A stretch of 64,000 nt of DNA. Origin: Vitrella brassicaformis. Lineage: Eukaryota; Sar; Vitrellaceae. Location: the NCBI GenBank assembly GCA_001179505.1, contig CDMY01000613.1:249720-313719 (forward strand), written 5' to 3'. Below the pieces are notes generated by a model. It worked only from the letters and a program-made list of their open reading frames with translations. It did no database searches and had not been told where the DNA came from. The translations under genes and the position numbers were made by a program. Shown here in pieces: positions 12,626 to 25,190 of the stretch (its first letter is position 1; each line of letters starts with the position of its first letter).

Positions 12626-13604
12626 TCACTCAGGCGGCACATGCACCTGAGCAACCAAAGGAACACATTGTCTCTCTCTCTCTCTCTGTGTGTGTGTGCG
12701 TGCGTGTGTGTGTGTGTGTGTGCGTCTGCCGACCCACCCCGTGTTGCGCTGCATCCTCGACCCACTGCTTCAGCGTCAGCTGCTCGCCATAGTCCAGGTC
12801 CAGCCACTCCTGCATGTGCTCATACATCTTCTCGTCATCCAGCTCACTCATCGTCTGCAGAGCGCGCCCACTCATCTTGTACTGCAACAAGCCGCCAGGC
12901 AGCCGAGCAAAACAGATAGACAGACAGACAGACACCACCGTATGCCACACGTGTGTCAGCATTGGATGCCTCCCTTCCCTGTGACCTTTTTCAGTTTCAA
13001 CGCCATGCCAGACATGACCTCATCGGGGTCGGATGCGAAGACTCTCACCACCTGCTGGAGGGTCAGCTGCACTAGAGGTGTACCCTGCACACGCCCACGA
13101 CCCCCACCGCCCCCAGCACCACGGCCATGGCCACGGCCGCCACGGCCGCCAAGCCGACCCCCACCAGCAGATGCAGATCCAGACGCCGACGTAGACGCTT
13201 GACGACTAGACGACGCAGACGAGGCACCTGAAAGAATGAACGGATGGATGGCGACACAATCCATAGGATCGGACCCACTCGTCGTTTCGGCTGGGTGTGT
13301 CATAGGTATTGGTACCTGTCGCCTTCTTCCGCTTTGCTGCAGACTTTGGCACCGACTTCGCTGCGATCTCTATTGTGCGCTTCTTGTTCTTGGGCTGCTG
13401 GGGTGTCTCCTTGGCCTTCTGCTGCTTCTGCTTCTGCTCCGCCAGCCGATAGAGCGGTCGGCCTTCGGCATACGATGGCAGGATCGGCTGCTTGTCCTGC
13501 TGACGCTTCCGGTTCCTCGTGATGCGGTGGAAGGGGTCCTGTTCCTGAACCTCTTCCTCCTCCTCGACAGTGTCGTGTTGCTGCCGCTGGGCAGTGTCGT
13601 CCAT
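12626..13604 (-). CDS. Small charged protein of unknown function
   Basis: The supported exons are 13604-13316 (part of an exon reaching 13664), 13227-12986, 12881-12738 and 12626-12646 (final). From the first in-frame ATG at 13604 they give 231 residues. The frame stays open upstream to 13664 and into another likely exon at about 13850-13772, so the true start may lie further 5'. The N-terminal half is very charged: Glu-rich (VEEEEEVQEQ) then Lys/Gln-rich, with a run of KKR-type clusters that could act as nuclear localisation signals. A Gly/Arg-rich stretch (GRGGRGHGRG) follows, then a helical C-terminus with DLDYGEQLTLKQWVEDAAQ. I recognise no family. A nuclear or RNA-binding role is only a guess from composition. 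The last exon adds only six residues and the stop codon. Confidence 0.5.
12666..12722. repeat. (TC)n(TG)n microsatellite
   Basis: A run of tctctc is followed by tgtgtg with cg interruptions. It lies in the last intron of gene 3 (minus strand). Confidence 0.9.
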
Positions 13605-13858
13605 CGTGGCGGCGGCGGTGGTGGTGTCTGCTGCAGTGGCGGGGGGACCGGACACCGTACCAACCTGAGGGCACACACCCAGGGAGGCACAGAGAGAAGG
13701 AGGCAATACACGTGTGTGGATGTTGAGACATGTGCGCAATCACTTGTTTCCCTCTTGCCCTCGGTGTGTACCTTGGTCTGCAGCACTCGGAGCCCTGACG
13801 GAGCGGAGATCGGCACGAGATGCGCTGATGGATGTGCAACTGCCTCACACCCACACAC

Positions 13859-15650
13859 ACAGAGAGGGAGGGGAGGGGAGGGGAAAGGCCGGATGATGCG
13901 GCACGATGCTGTGAGCGGATGCAGGCTCTCTGTCTGTCTGTCTTCCTCGGCAGATCTGACAGCTCTTTGTGAGGGAGCTCACCTCGTTCTACGTGGCGAT
14001 GTGGCAGACCACCGCACCTCTATCACTGCGCCGACGCTAAGACGCTCACACAGAAAGGCGCGTCATCCAAATCGCTCCGACGGATCGCGCAAATTTCCGT
14101 TCGTCGAAAGAAGAGGTCCGCACCTGCACACCGACAACGGCGGCAAGAAGGCGCATTTGGTCAGGCATAACCGAACAGGCAGACAGCACCGACGCACCTG
14201 ATCTGACGACGCTGTGTGTGCAGCGGAGGGGGCGCCACACGCGCCGTTCGTCCACTGGCCTGGCCGCACCACCGACGCAAGCAGCAGATGACCAACAAGC
14301 CCTGATCAACGACGTGGGCAACTGAGAGATTTCGGCGAGCACGCCAGACGCCGCATGAGAGAGCATTAGGCGGCTGTGCGGCTGCCGTTCATGGGATGCC
14401 GTCGGCGAAGTGCCTTGGCGGCCATCGCAGCTGACCGCCACTGCGTCAGAGGAGCAAGACCTCAGGGACCCTCTTACACGGCCGCTGTCCGTCGACGTCT
14501 TCAGTCAGTTGACTTGGCCGGAGAGACTGCCGAGCCCCCGGGCGGCAAGGGCGGTGCTGCAGTAATGAGCGGGCGGCGTCTGAGAGGCCAAGGGGACGCC
14601 GTGTGGGTCACCAGACGAGAGGGATGAGCGGAGCAAATGAGCACACTGTCAGGAGAGCGAAGAGGGTGAGGTGAGAAGGTGAGCCAGCAATCCACAGCAT
14701 CACATCTCACGGCGTCCTCGATGTCTGACTGTGTCCGGGAGGATTGGACGGGAGGGAGATCTTCTTGTGTGCGACCCTAGCTCGCAAACGACTCATAAGG
14801 ATTTTTGAGACCTTTTGTGTTGTTTGTGTTCAACGGGGAGTTTAGGAATTGGCGTGTGTGTGGCGATCTGAAAGGGGTAGCGGTGATCCGACGCTTTGTT
14901 GATTTGCACGGCTTCTGAAGGCTCTAAGGCTTCAAGAGATTTCACAGGTAAGATGGACACCTTCAGAGCCGCACGCACACGCACCTGTGGCTGTGGTGCT
15001 GCGGTGCGTCGCTTCTTTTATCAGCAGAGTGTGTGTGAGTGCGCCATCGGCCGGAGTCGTCAGAGAGGAGCCGCCAGCCGCACGTCCAGCGGTCTTTTTG
15101 CCGAACAGATCTGTGCTTGTTCCGTGGGTCAGCTGCGCAACACAGAGAGCAACACAGCACTGCACTGTGACTGCAGCGGCCATTGGAAGAGACAGTTCTT
15201 CTTTTCCTGTGTGCGCTTTCTTTCAGGTGAGTTGCGGCTGCAGTCTGAGATCATGCAGGGCAGTAACTGTTTGCCAGATGACCGCTCGTGTCCTAAAGGG
15301 AAGCGAGGTAGAGTCGCTTGTATTGAACTGTGAGAGGCAGCTAGCTGCATCGGTGCATGTGTTAGCGCGTGGCTGCACGTACATGTAGACTGAGACATGT
15401 GATCTGAGCAGCAGCAGCTAACGCGCTTCTTACGGTGATCGAGTGGGACACATGCAGTGCAGGTGGCATGTAGTTGTTAAGGGTCAGTCAATTCAGAAGA
15501 GGAAGCAAACGGCCAAAAGCCTCATTCATCCAATGTCCGCTAGTTACATACACACATACACACACAAACAGCGATACACTACACCCCTCCTCGAACAAAC
15601 ACGAGGCGGCCTATCTGTCTAGCAAGAACGAACACCACTCATTGCCTACC
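13859..15650. other. 1.8-kb gap; possible upstream exons of gene 3
   Basis: The left part may hold 5' exons of gene 3; for example, a minus-strand segment around 14188-14050 starting MPDQMRLLAAVVG is open but could not be joined. The part from 14450 to 15650 has scattered small frames and no splice pattern I trust. Confidence 0.4.
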
Positions 15651-18600
15651 CTACAGGGCACCGAACCATTGGGACAGCCAGGCGGCGTCTGCCACATCGT
15701 TGAGTGCGCCCGGCATGCTGGGCGCCTGCGGCCAGTCGACGGCATCGTAGAAGAGCCTGCTGCTGGAGAATAGAGGGGTGGACCAGCCGGCAATGAACTC
15801 CAACGCCTCGTTGTACACTTCGTCTGCCTGCACACCACACCACACCACACCACACCGCACCACCAACAAACAAACGACGAGAGACGTGACGGACGGACAC
15901 CACCACGAGCGGGCCAAGCTGCCTGTCTCTGCTCTCCGCGTATGTGGCCGTCCTTGCCTTGTCGTTGAGGTACTGTTCGAGTGCCATGGGGCCGATGCCG
16001 GGGTTGGAGGTCAGGTATGAGGACACAAGGTTGGCGGCCTCGATGGTGCGCATGTACAGGTGGTCGTTGAATGCACGAACCTTGCTGGGCTCGCTCATAT
16101 ACTGCCTGTCGAACTGCAGCCAGGGCACACGACACGGAAGAAACATGAGGTCGGTGAGACAGTGTGTACGCTGCGTGGCAGAGAATCGATCCCTGACGGG
16201 TGTCTGTCCCCTCACCACCTACTCTACTCACCCCTTTCTTCTTGGTGGTGACTTTTTCGGCGAACCTGTCGATCCTCTCGCCGACTTGTCTCTTCTGGCC
16301 CTCCCACCCGAGGTCCGCCACTCTGGTGGGCACCCTCTCCCCCATCATGCCCCCGCTAATCGTCCCGCCAGACGAGGGCTGCAGATGGAACTGCACGATA
16401 GTCGCCACATCCATGGCCGTCAAGCCGGGAAACAGTGGCGGCGTGACCCCCGGTATCCCTCCACCCAAAACCGGATCCAGCAAAGACGGACCGGTCTGGA
16501 GCGGCATCAGCTCGTTCAAGAGGTCCGTCTCGGCGGGCTGGAGGAGGGACGACGTGCCTCCTGTGAGGCCGGGGAGGAGTGACGGCTGCTGCTGCTGCTG
16601 GGGGGTGAGGAGTGCCTCGGCCTCGCTGAGGATGCCCTGGGCGGCCGCAGCACCGCCGTCCACAATGCCAGAGGTGGTGGCAGCGATGCCGCCCAGGGGA
16701 TCGACGCCCATGCCCATGCCCATGCCGCCCATGCCGACTCCCATGCCGATGCCTGCGAGCGGCTGGGTCACCATCGATTCCAGGCTCGATGCAGCTCGTC
16801 GCACGAGGTAGTCGTCCTGACAAGCATACATCAACACACACACACATACGTCAGCTTTGTGGGTAACTCAGTGAGAGACTGACCACGAGATTGGTTGAGA
16901 GGAGGCTTGTGGATGTGGGGGCGAAGCCCAGCTGCAGCCTTCTCCTCCGGCTGTTGGCAGCCCTCCCCCTGACGAGGCCGTCGAAGAATGTCGTCACCTC
17001 GGTTCTGACGCTGGTCATGGCCTCGGTGCCGAGACTGGTGATGGCCGTGGGGGTCAGGATGGCCTGGATGACCTTGTCAATGTCGCCCGCCTGGATGGAA
17101 CCGGCCTTGTCCATGGTACCCTTGACCGCCTTCTCCGCATCGGTGCTTCACGAAGAGAACGAAAGACAGAAAGACACACACACACACATACACTCATGAC
17201 GATGGACGGGCTGGGCTGCATCTGTGTGGTTGATACGATACCCACACAGACACGTGTCTGGATGCTTCTCACTTACTATTGTGGGTTGATGAGGGCATCG
17301 AATCTGTAGAGGTAGGCGCCCAGCAGCTCCTCACCCATCGACATGATGTAGTTGGCCGGCTCCTCAACTATACACACACACACACACACAGAGACTGCGA
17401 ATATGTGTGTGACGTTCTGCCTCACTTGTGTGTGTGATGATGTTTTCGATGAAGGCCGTGATGTCCTTCATAAAGTTGGGAAGCTCTGAGAGCGGCAGTT
17501 GAGTCAAGTATGTGATGAGCTGCACACACACACACACACACACGCACAGACGAATGACAGACACACAAATGGAGATGACGTGCAATGTCTCCCTCCTCCC
17601 TCCCCTCCGAGGAATCTGTGCTATGCCAGGTCATGGTGCAGTGCACTGGACGCCCACTTTGTTTAGGTTGCCGTATGTGAAGGGTGCAACCATGTCGATG
17701 AAGCCGTGGAAGTGATCCGGGTCGAACAGAGGCATCATGCCCCACACCTGACACACACACAGACACCGTGAGACACATTAGATGGGTGCGCGGGGAGGAG
17801 AGAACCTCTGCGCATCCACCCGTCCACCCATACCGTCTTTGCGACTTTCTCCAGGAAGGAGACCGCGAGTTTGAGGATCTCCATCGGGTGCCCCGCGAAC
17901 TTCTTGAACCCTGCCAGCCACTTGGCCGTCAGCTCTTTACCCCTGTCCGGGAGCTTCCCCAGGATCTCGGTGAATTCCTTGAGGAAAGGGATGTCCGGGG
18001 TCACGATCGACCCGCCATAGGTCAGCACGTCCAGGAAGGGGATAGTGGGCGTCGGGAGGCTGCCCGCGAGGCCCGCCAGCGACCCCGCGATCTTGCTGGG
18101 GACGACCAGGAGCTCCTCGAAGGGGTTGTAGATGGGCAGGCCTTTCGGAAACCCGGCCGGGGGCGGGGGAATGAGGTCAAGGAGGCCCTTGAAGTACTTG
18201 TCCACATGGAGGAGGTCCGGCACGTGGGGCAGCACTGGGGGCAGGTAGGGCAGCTTGAAGTAGGCCCCGACGAAGTGCTCGGCGATGGCGAGCCACTCAT
18301 GGGCGAGCCTCTCGACGAGGCCCTGGATCTCTTTGACCACGGGCGGCGTCGTGATGGCCGTGGGGAGCAGCATCGACAGGTGGGAGCTGCTCAGCTGGCC
18401 CAGCAGGACGTGGTAGCCATCCACCTGACATACACACACATACACACACATATATAGCAAAGCATCTGTGGCTGTCCCATCCCACCCCCGATTCTTCCAA
18501 CTATCCCTCACTCACCGCGAGTTTGGGCAGGTACTGGTCGAACAGTGTCTTCTGGTCATGTCCCGCCTCCTTGTGATGTCCGTCGCCGCCCAGCCGCAGC

Positions 18601-21600
18601 AGCTCCAAAAAGGGCGCCAGGACGTGCTCCAGGAAGCCTCCCCACTCATCCGGACTCAGCAGGTCCATGACCGGCTTGGGCAGCCCTGTCAGGAGAGAGG
18701 GCGTGATCTCGTAGCCACCCTTGAGAGCGTCCTGGAAGAGCTTGAACAGCCCCTTGTCGAAGCTGTCGGCCAAGCGCTCGATCGCGGGAATGCGCAGCTG
18801 GGCGTCCTTGATGATCGCCGCGGCCACGTCTCTGAGGTAATTGGCGCGAGATTTCTCGTTGACGGGGCCTGACAGGTCGAAGTAGCGACGGAACTCGCGC
18901 AGCACTGCACACGCAACGTCATGCAACAGACACAGACACACCACGTAGCGGGAGGGTACATGTCTCTGCCGCTGCTGCTGGTGCAGAGGTGTGTGTCTGA
19001 ATGTCTCACTCTTGCCGCCCTCATGCGAGACGAAGTTGATGGATGCGACGTCCCAGAATCCGCCGCTGAGAATCTTGCTGAATGGCTCGAAGGCCTTGAC
19101 GAGCTCCTTGACGAACATGTCCAAGATCTCCATAGTCTTGCTCAAAGGGCTCTTGAAGAAACCGGCCAAGGCCTTAGTCGCAGCGCCGCCACCAATGGGC
19201 TTCGTCAGCTCGGGCTTCGTCAGCTCACCCTACGCACACAATCGAGCAGAGATGCAGGCGGGACCCCCACGATTGCCCGTCCGGACCATCAGGTGGGATG
19301 CGAGATCGTCGAGGTGCGTGAGTGCGTCGAGGGGCTGGAAGTGGGGCACCTTGACGGGCGGGGGTGGCAGGAACGGCAGCTTGGGGAACATCTCGGCGTA
19401 CGTCCTGGCCTCGTAGAACAGCTGCACTCACACACAACAAAGACGGAGGGGGACATCCATTGCTTCTGTGGGTCTGTGCTGTGTGGGGGTGCTGTGCTGT
19501 GCCGGGCTGTGCTGTGCTGTGCTGTGCTGTGTGTGTCTGGCGTCACCTCCTTGGCCAAGCGGGTCATGAACTCATAGACATCGGTTGTCACCTCTGCCCG
19601 CAAGAACCAAGAAAAACTACATATTATAATCGACTGGTGCAGCAGCAGCACTCTCTTTCTCACTCTCTGCGTATCCGGCAGCTGGCTGGAGCAGCTTGAA
19701 GCCCTCAATAACATTGACGCTCATCATGTTTTCGAAGACGTGCTTCTCCGCCTCGCAGTCGGCCTTCTCGCATGAGTAGCCGCCCGCCGCGAGAATCTTG
19801 TGGAAGGTGGCGGCGAGCTGCTGCATCATGTGGACGAATGGCGCCAGGGCCTCCTGCAGAAAGGTGTGGAGCTCCAGGTCGGTATACTCGACTATCTTGC
19901 CGTTGCGGTCGCCCATGAAGATGTCGGCCAGGGGCTTCAGCAAGTCGTATCCAATGGAGATCGGCTGGATGGCGGTGCTGAGCAGCGTAGGCTCTCGCTC
20001 AATCCCCAGGTTCGTTATGTACACCTCGCCGGCGGCTTGGTTCTTGCTTGGGGGCTTGCTGGGGTCGTACATGAGGCGCCGTCTGGCCTTGGGGCCGAAT
20101 GTCTGGCTGAAGAAGAGGTCGCAGAGGGACTTCTCAAAGGACTTGTCCGGGAAGCGATCGCAAGTGGGGATGCGGGCCGTGACGCCGGCCAGGAGCTCCG
20201 TGGCGAGCTTCTCGAAGTAGCTCAGCAGCTCATTTCGAGGAAGCTTATCCACCCACCCCTTGCCCATCTTCAGAAACGTCTCAACATCTGAAGAAGGGAT
20301 GTGGTGCGAGCGTGTGTGTATGGCGGGTTCTGTCTCTCTCTCTCTTGTCTGTCGATAGGGTTGCGTACACTTGGCAGCCGTGTGCGAGATGAAGTCGCGA
20401 AAAGCGTCCGCATAGCCTTTGAATTCGCCGGCGATGGTGGTCCACACGCCGAGGGCTTGATTGTACATGGGCATCACGAAGTCGTTGAGGAATGTCTCAA
20501 TCGGCTCGATCATGACTTCCAGCCCCAAAGCGGGCAAAACCATTCCCAGTTCTTCCTTGCCGGTGGGCTGCCTGTTGGCAAACATGCCCTGAATATACAG
20601 CCAAGGGAGACACAAGAGACGCGAAAGCAGGCTTTGTAGGTCATTATGGTTTATCAGCCCTTATATTGTGGATACGTGTCGTATACTACCGAGATAAGCT
20701 TGGTGAGATCGTCCAGCACAGAAAGCGGCAGGAAGTCGACTTCCGGCGATGTGTAGAGGCTCCAGCCCTTGGGCCCCAGCGTCTCTAGGTCAAAAGCGAT
20801 CAGGCTCTGCAGGTCGACAATTTCGCCGGGGAATTTGGTGGGGATTCCTGTGAGCAGGTCCAACGCCTCCTGAGGCAGAAAACAAGCCAGACAGCATGAC
20901 ACATCTTCTGCAGAAGTGAATGCTCGAGGAACATGATTAGTCAATTGACCGACTGTCGGCGTGTCTCGCCGTCTGTCTGTCTGTCTGTCATCCTTTTGGC
21001 TACCCTGATGATCGTGTCGCTATCGAATTTGAGCAGCTCCTCAATGCTGCCTGAAGCAAGCGTGAATGAGTGAGTGTCGATCTTCTTATGTTTCCAGCTA
21101 CTGTCAAGTTTGAGAGCTACCTTCGAAGTAGAAGTAGGGCGGCAGATGGCGGGCCAGCTCGGCAGCACGGGTCGTCACGTAGCCCAGCATAGACGACACC
21201 GTGTCCGGAGGGTGGCTGCCCACACGAATCGCCGCACGCGTCTTGGCCACAACTGCACCCACAACGGCACGCACAATCAAAATGCGTCTTCATTATGCAC
21301 ACATGGCGATGCATGTCTCCCGTGTGTTGTGTGCGTATCGACCGAGCTGCAGGAACTCCAGGAGTTTGGGGTAGACAGTGGGCTCGTATCCCTGGAGGTC
21401 GGGGAGCTTCATGAGGCTCTCCAGCCTGAGTGGCGTGCCCACGACGATGGCCTTGCGCAGCAGGTCCTCCAGGCCCTCGGCCATAGTCTTGGGAGTGTCC
21501 ATGCCGGCCTCCACTGCCGCGGAGAGCAGGCTGTCCAAGTCCCATCGCAGGGGGAACTCATCACTCAGCAACTCTGAACGAGGTACCACAAACGAAGAAG

Positions 21601-22044
21601 CAAACGAACAAGCAGAGAAACGAGCGCCACTCAAGTTGGTGCACGTAGCTCTTGCTTGTCCTCATCGTGTACTTGGCGGCTCGTAGTTTCGAATAGCTAC
21701 TGGGAATGCAGTCGCAGTTGTGGCAACCAAACTGATCGTAACCCCAAGCAGACCAGAAAGCATTTGTGGGATGGCCAGACAACACATGCATTCCAGATGC
21801 CCGCCCACCTTTGTGTGAATGCCGCCATGTCGGCAGCCGCCGCCCCCGCTGTGTCGATGAGAGTCGGCTCCAGGAAGGAGGTGGCACCTGACCATTACCC
21901 AAGCACACACACGGACGCATCTCGCCATGATACGTGCTTCACGATGACGTTGCGTGTCAGCTTGCCAGTACCGGGGGTCTGGGCCATCACGGGGGCCGCC
22001 AGGAGGCAGCAGAGGGCGGTCAGGAGCACGACGACGGGCTTCAT
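15651..22044 (-). CDS. Large secreted protein of unknown family, 21 exons
   Basis: Exons: 22044-21966, 21887-21809, 21731-21673, 21573-21343, 21252-21121, 21050-21004, 20869-20690, 20588-20369, 20287-19664, 19593-19547, 19421-19287, 19229-19010, 18904-18516, 18424-17834, 17747-17658, 17519-17426, 17367-17277, 17145-16884, 16816-16232, 16113-15958 and 15827-15651. They sum to 4,488 nt (1,495 residues). A clear signal peptide opens the protein (MKPVVVLLTALCCLLAAPVMA). The rest is mostly amphipathic helix with Pro-rich linkers, has few cysteines and no second membrane segment. The C-terminal region holds a Gly/Met run (GMGVGMGGMGMGMG) and a QQQQQ tract. An Arg cluster (SRRRRLQLG) lies near 16940. 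I cannot assign a function. Exons 1-3 and the intron at 15957-15828 are the least certain and seem to use GC donors. The gene diverges from the lipase gene at 22292. Confidence 0.6.
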
Positions 22045-22291
22045 TAGCAGTGGGAGGGGGAAGAAAGGGAGGGAGGGAACTTCTCTGGGGCCGGGTGTTT
22101 TAGGGTAAGCTGTGAAGAGTAGTGAGACTAGCTCGCTCCCTTTTGTTGTCCCTTTCCTCCTTTCTCCTCCCTTTCTCCCCTTCCCCTCCTCCCCCCCCGT
22201 TTTTCCTTTCGCTCCCATCTCACCAACACCCACATGGCAGTCGACAGGTGCGCCTGGTGCAGCCATTGAGAGCTGTGCGTACACTGCTGCC
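22045..22291. promoter_or_regulatory. Divergent spacer with pyrimidine tract (genes 4/5)
   Basis: The start of the secreted-protein gene (22044, minus) and the tentative lipase start (22292, plus) are about 250 bp apart. The centre is a long C/T-only run at 22149-22198. A shared promoter is inferred from position only. Confidence 0.45.
22149..22198. repeat. 50-nt homopyrimidine tract
   Basis: An uninterrupted C/T-only stretch lies between two divergent genes. Such tracts can form triplex DNA or act as T-block-like promoter elements; neither is shown here. Confidence 0.85.
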
Positions 22292-24155
22292 ATGGATCTC
22301 CTTGTGTCTTCGTCAGGGATTCTCTCGTTGGCTCTCGTGCTCTACGTAGAGACGCGACAGCCCCCCCATCACGGCTTTCACTCAGATTCGGCGACTCTCC
22401 ACGAACAAGGAACTCCCTCGGCACGCCGTCACACGCTCCTGCCTTCCCCCCCTCCAAGGACAAGAGCTCGTCACAGCTCGTGGCAAATAGGGTCCTCTCA
22501 CAACTCAAGAGGCACCCCTCGCGGCCCGGTGGTGTGCTTGGTCTGGTGTTGCGTGCTGGTGTCGTGTGGCTGCTGCTGATGGTGGCCTACGAGATCCACT
22601 GGCTGCATCAAGTCATGACGACACAGCAGACGTGGACGTGCCCAGACCGGCCTGCCGACCATGTCATCTTCCTCGCACATGGCTGGATCAGCCAACCAGA
22701 CGCCATGGATGGTATGGTACACACCCAAAAACCCCAAGACACACACGTCCACACCTATAGCTGAGAAGCTTCGTGTGGACGTCTGTCGCTGTCTGTCTGT
22801 TTGTTTGTTTTGTGTGTCAGTGATGGCGATGGAGATCTCTGATCGCGCGCGGAGCCTTTACTCGACGAGCAACGGCAACAGCACTGACGATGGCGGCCCA
22901 TGCGTCTTGATCCACAAGCTACACGCAAACTGGGGCATGGTTAGAAGCTGGTTTGCAACGGCCGACGGCATTGACTCCGGTGGACGGCGAATTGCCTCCG
23001 TAAGCCAGCACTCACCAAGGGAAAAGGCGACACACGTGTCGGACTCGATTGTTCTTGTGACTCTCTCTTGGCCTTTCCCTTGTCGGTCGCAGGAGATGCG
23101 TCAGGTGATTGCGTCGCACCCATCGCTCCGGAAGATGTCACTGGTGGCTCACTCGATGGGCGGGGTCTACGGGCGCTATGCTCTCGGCACCCTTCTCATG
23201 CAAGATGACCAGCGCGAGAAAGCCGAAGGCGGGGCCCTGATTGCCGGCCTCAGGCCAGTCAACTTCGTGACAATGGGCAGCCCTCACGCTGGCGTCGATG
23301 GCCACTTCTTCCCCGTCTTTGAGGAGCTTGGCGCCCTCCTGTACCTCGTGGACCTGCCCTTTGCCCTCGGCGACTTGCTGCGGCGTGTGCTTCCTCTCGG
23401 CGCCAAATACGGCCGCACCTTCACGCAGCTCTTTCTGAGGGACGGAGGCGAGTTTTTCGACCGCATCTCTGACCCCAACGGGCCGTTCTTTCGAGCTTTG
23501 GCAAGGTTCCAGGCGCGAAACGCCATTGCTGCTGCAGAGGTGACTGAGTGAGAACACACACGCACCTTCATCAATCGGTCCCCACGACGCATGCATATCT
23601 GACTGAGACGCTTGTTGGTGTCCTTTTCGCCGCCTGAATTCCCTGCAGCATGACTACCTTGTACCTTGCGCGTCATCGACAGTGCTGACGTCGTGTCCGT
23701 TTGAGTACAAGCACCTCGAGGACCCTGACTACCCCCACGTGATAGCGACCTACGCCACCATAGCTGATCCATCTCGAATGGCGCACCCCTCCCACCCCCC
23801 GCCCCCCGAAGTCCACGAGTGCCCAACCGTCCAGGAGCTGGGCCACGGCAAAGGCCTCTACCATCGGTCGACACTCGAGCATACCTTGGTCACCCGGCTG
23901 GCCGCTCTCGAGTGGACGCACACAATAGTGCGGTACCAGGGCTTTGCCAAGCTGTTCGCCCACCAGCTGCTGGTATACATGTTCCGGCGGTAAGCTGCCA
24001 ACACAACAGAAACACAACCCCTCTTTCCTCTGCACACACACAATGCTCATGGCTGTGTGTGTGTGTGTGTGTGGATGGATCGCAGGACGCTTGAGGTCAT
24101 CGGCGGCAAGTACCACGAGGTCCCCAAGTATGTCGCCGAACAACTCGTCTTTTGA
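22292..24155 (+). CDS. Membrane-anchored lipase/serine esterase, DUF676 type
   Basis: Exons: 22292-22345 (tentative), 22477-22711, 22821-22999, 23093-23539, 23649-23989 and 24086-24155 (441 residues). If the first exon is wrong, an ATG at 22579 gives 389 residues. A hydrophobic segment (LGLVLRAGVVWLLLMVAY) near the N-terminus looks like a signal anchor. The alpha/beta-hydrolase core shows the oxyanion-side strand FLAHGW, the nucleophile elbow AHSMGG (Ser in exon 4), a probable catalytic Asp in HDYLVP and a probable catalytic His in GGKYHEVP in the last exon. The order and the MGSPHAG motif match the DUF676 family of putative lipases (ROG1/YOR059C-like, with plant homologues). It likely hydrolyses acyl-glycerols or phospholipids at a membrane; the substrate is unknown. 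The gene for a lipase maturation factor lies 31 kb away, but I do not infer that the two work together. Confidence 0.82.
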
Positions 24156-25190
24156 TCGGTGTGTGGATGGATGCCGGGATAGCTAGCTGACAACCACCCG
24201 ATCACCTACCTGGTGGAGCGGATGAAAGGAGGGCGATGTACGTTTGGCTGCTGAGCGTGCGTAGCGGAGGAAAAGCAGAAGGCAGTGCCATGGCGTGGCA
24301 TGGCGCGACGTGGGGGGGTGGGTGATGTGGCTGACGGATGCAGTGCATGGGAGGGGCCGTGTTGTGGCGCCGGCGCCTCAACCATGATGCCTGTAAGCAA
24401 GCAGCGTTCCTCGCGATCCGTGTGTGCGTCCGTGGTGTGGTGTGGTGTGAGCGGTTTTTCGCTTTCGCTCGGTCTGAGCCTCTGTGTTGCCTTGCTTGTC
24501 TCGTGAAGATCTCGATGTCTGATGTCTCTCTCTTGTCGTGTGTGTGTGTGTATGCGTGTTGAGTGACCCCGTGGTGTATTTGTTCGCCTTTATGCGGCCC
24601 GTATAGCTCACACTGCTGCATGTGGCGCGACGGCACATCGTCACGCCATCGGAGATGGATGATGCATCATGTGCGTGTGCTTCTTCCGGGTGGTGGGGTG
24701 TGAGTGATGTGGCTGTGTGGATGCATGGTCATGTCTGTGTCAGTGCATGTGTGTGTGTGGGTGGGTGGGTGTGTGTTGGTGTGTTGGTGTTGTGTGCATG
24801 TGGCTAGCCTTTTTCCAGTACCGTGTTCACTGCCGTAGGTCTCCGTGCACTAAGTTGCCTGTGCTTTGACTGTCTGGTGTTATTTTGGATGTGTGTGGTG
24901 CATGCGGTGCGTTGTGGACACACTCAAGATAGATATAGTAGGCAACTATGAGTCAGTCCTTGTAGACCTACGCTGTGCAGTCTTGGTGTCTGGCACCAAA
25001 TCGTGTTGCAATTAAACGTTCCGGTGCTTTCTAGAAAACGGGTTAGAGCTGGACTATTCCGCGAAAGGGAGAGAATTAAAAGTGCCCGTACAAGGATCGA
25101 CTTCCCTCCCCTGCCTCCCGCCTTGCTCCCTGCTTGCTCCCCCGTCGAGTGCACCCCTGCATCCTTCCCCTATTCGCCACCACCAGCATC
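24156..25190. other. Gap between genes 5 and 6, G/T-rich
   Basis: The sequence is rich in TGTG, GGTG and TGGTG. It probably holds the 3' UTR of the lipase gene and the promoter of the wall-protein gene. No gene is supported. Confidence 0.6.

Noticed and set aside
13236-14201. Open frame of 321 codons on the plus strand
   Set aside because: It lies antisense to the exons of gene 3, has Cys/Leu/Arg-heavy composition and no splice or start context. It is a shadow of a GC-rich coding region.
14896-15388. Overlapping plus-strand frames of about 140 codons
   Set aside because: They have mixed composition, no domain, no matching splice partners, and two frames are equally open. I could not support a gene here.
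17768-18457. Open frame of 229 codons on the plus strand
   Set aside because: It lies antisense to the largest central exon of gene 4, which fits in phase with 20 other exons.
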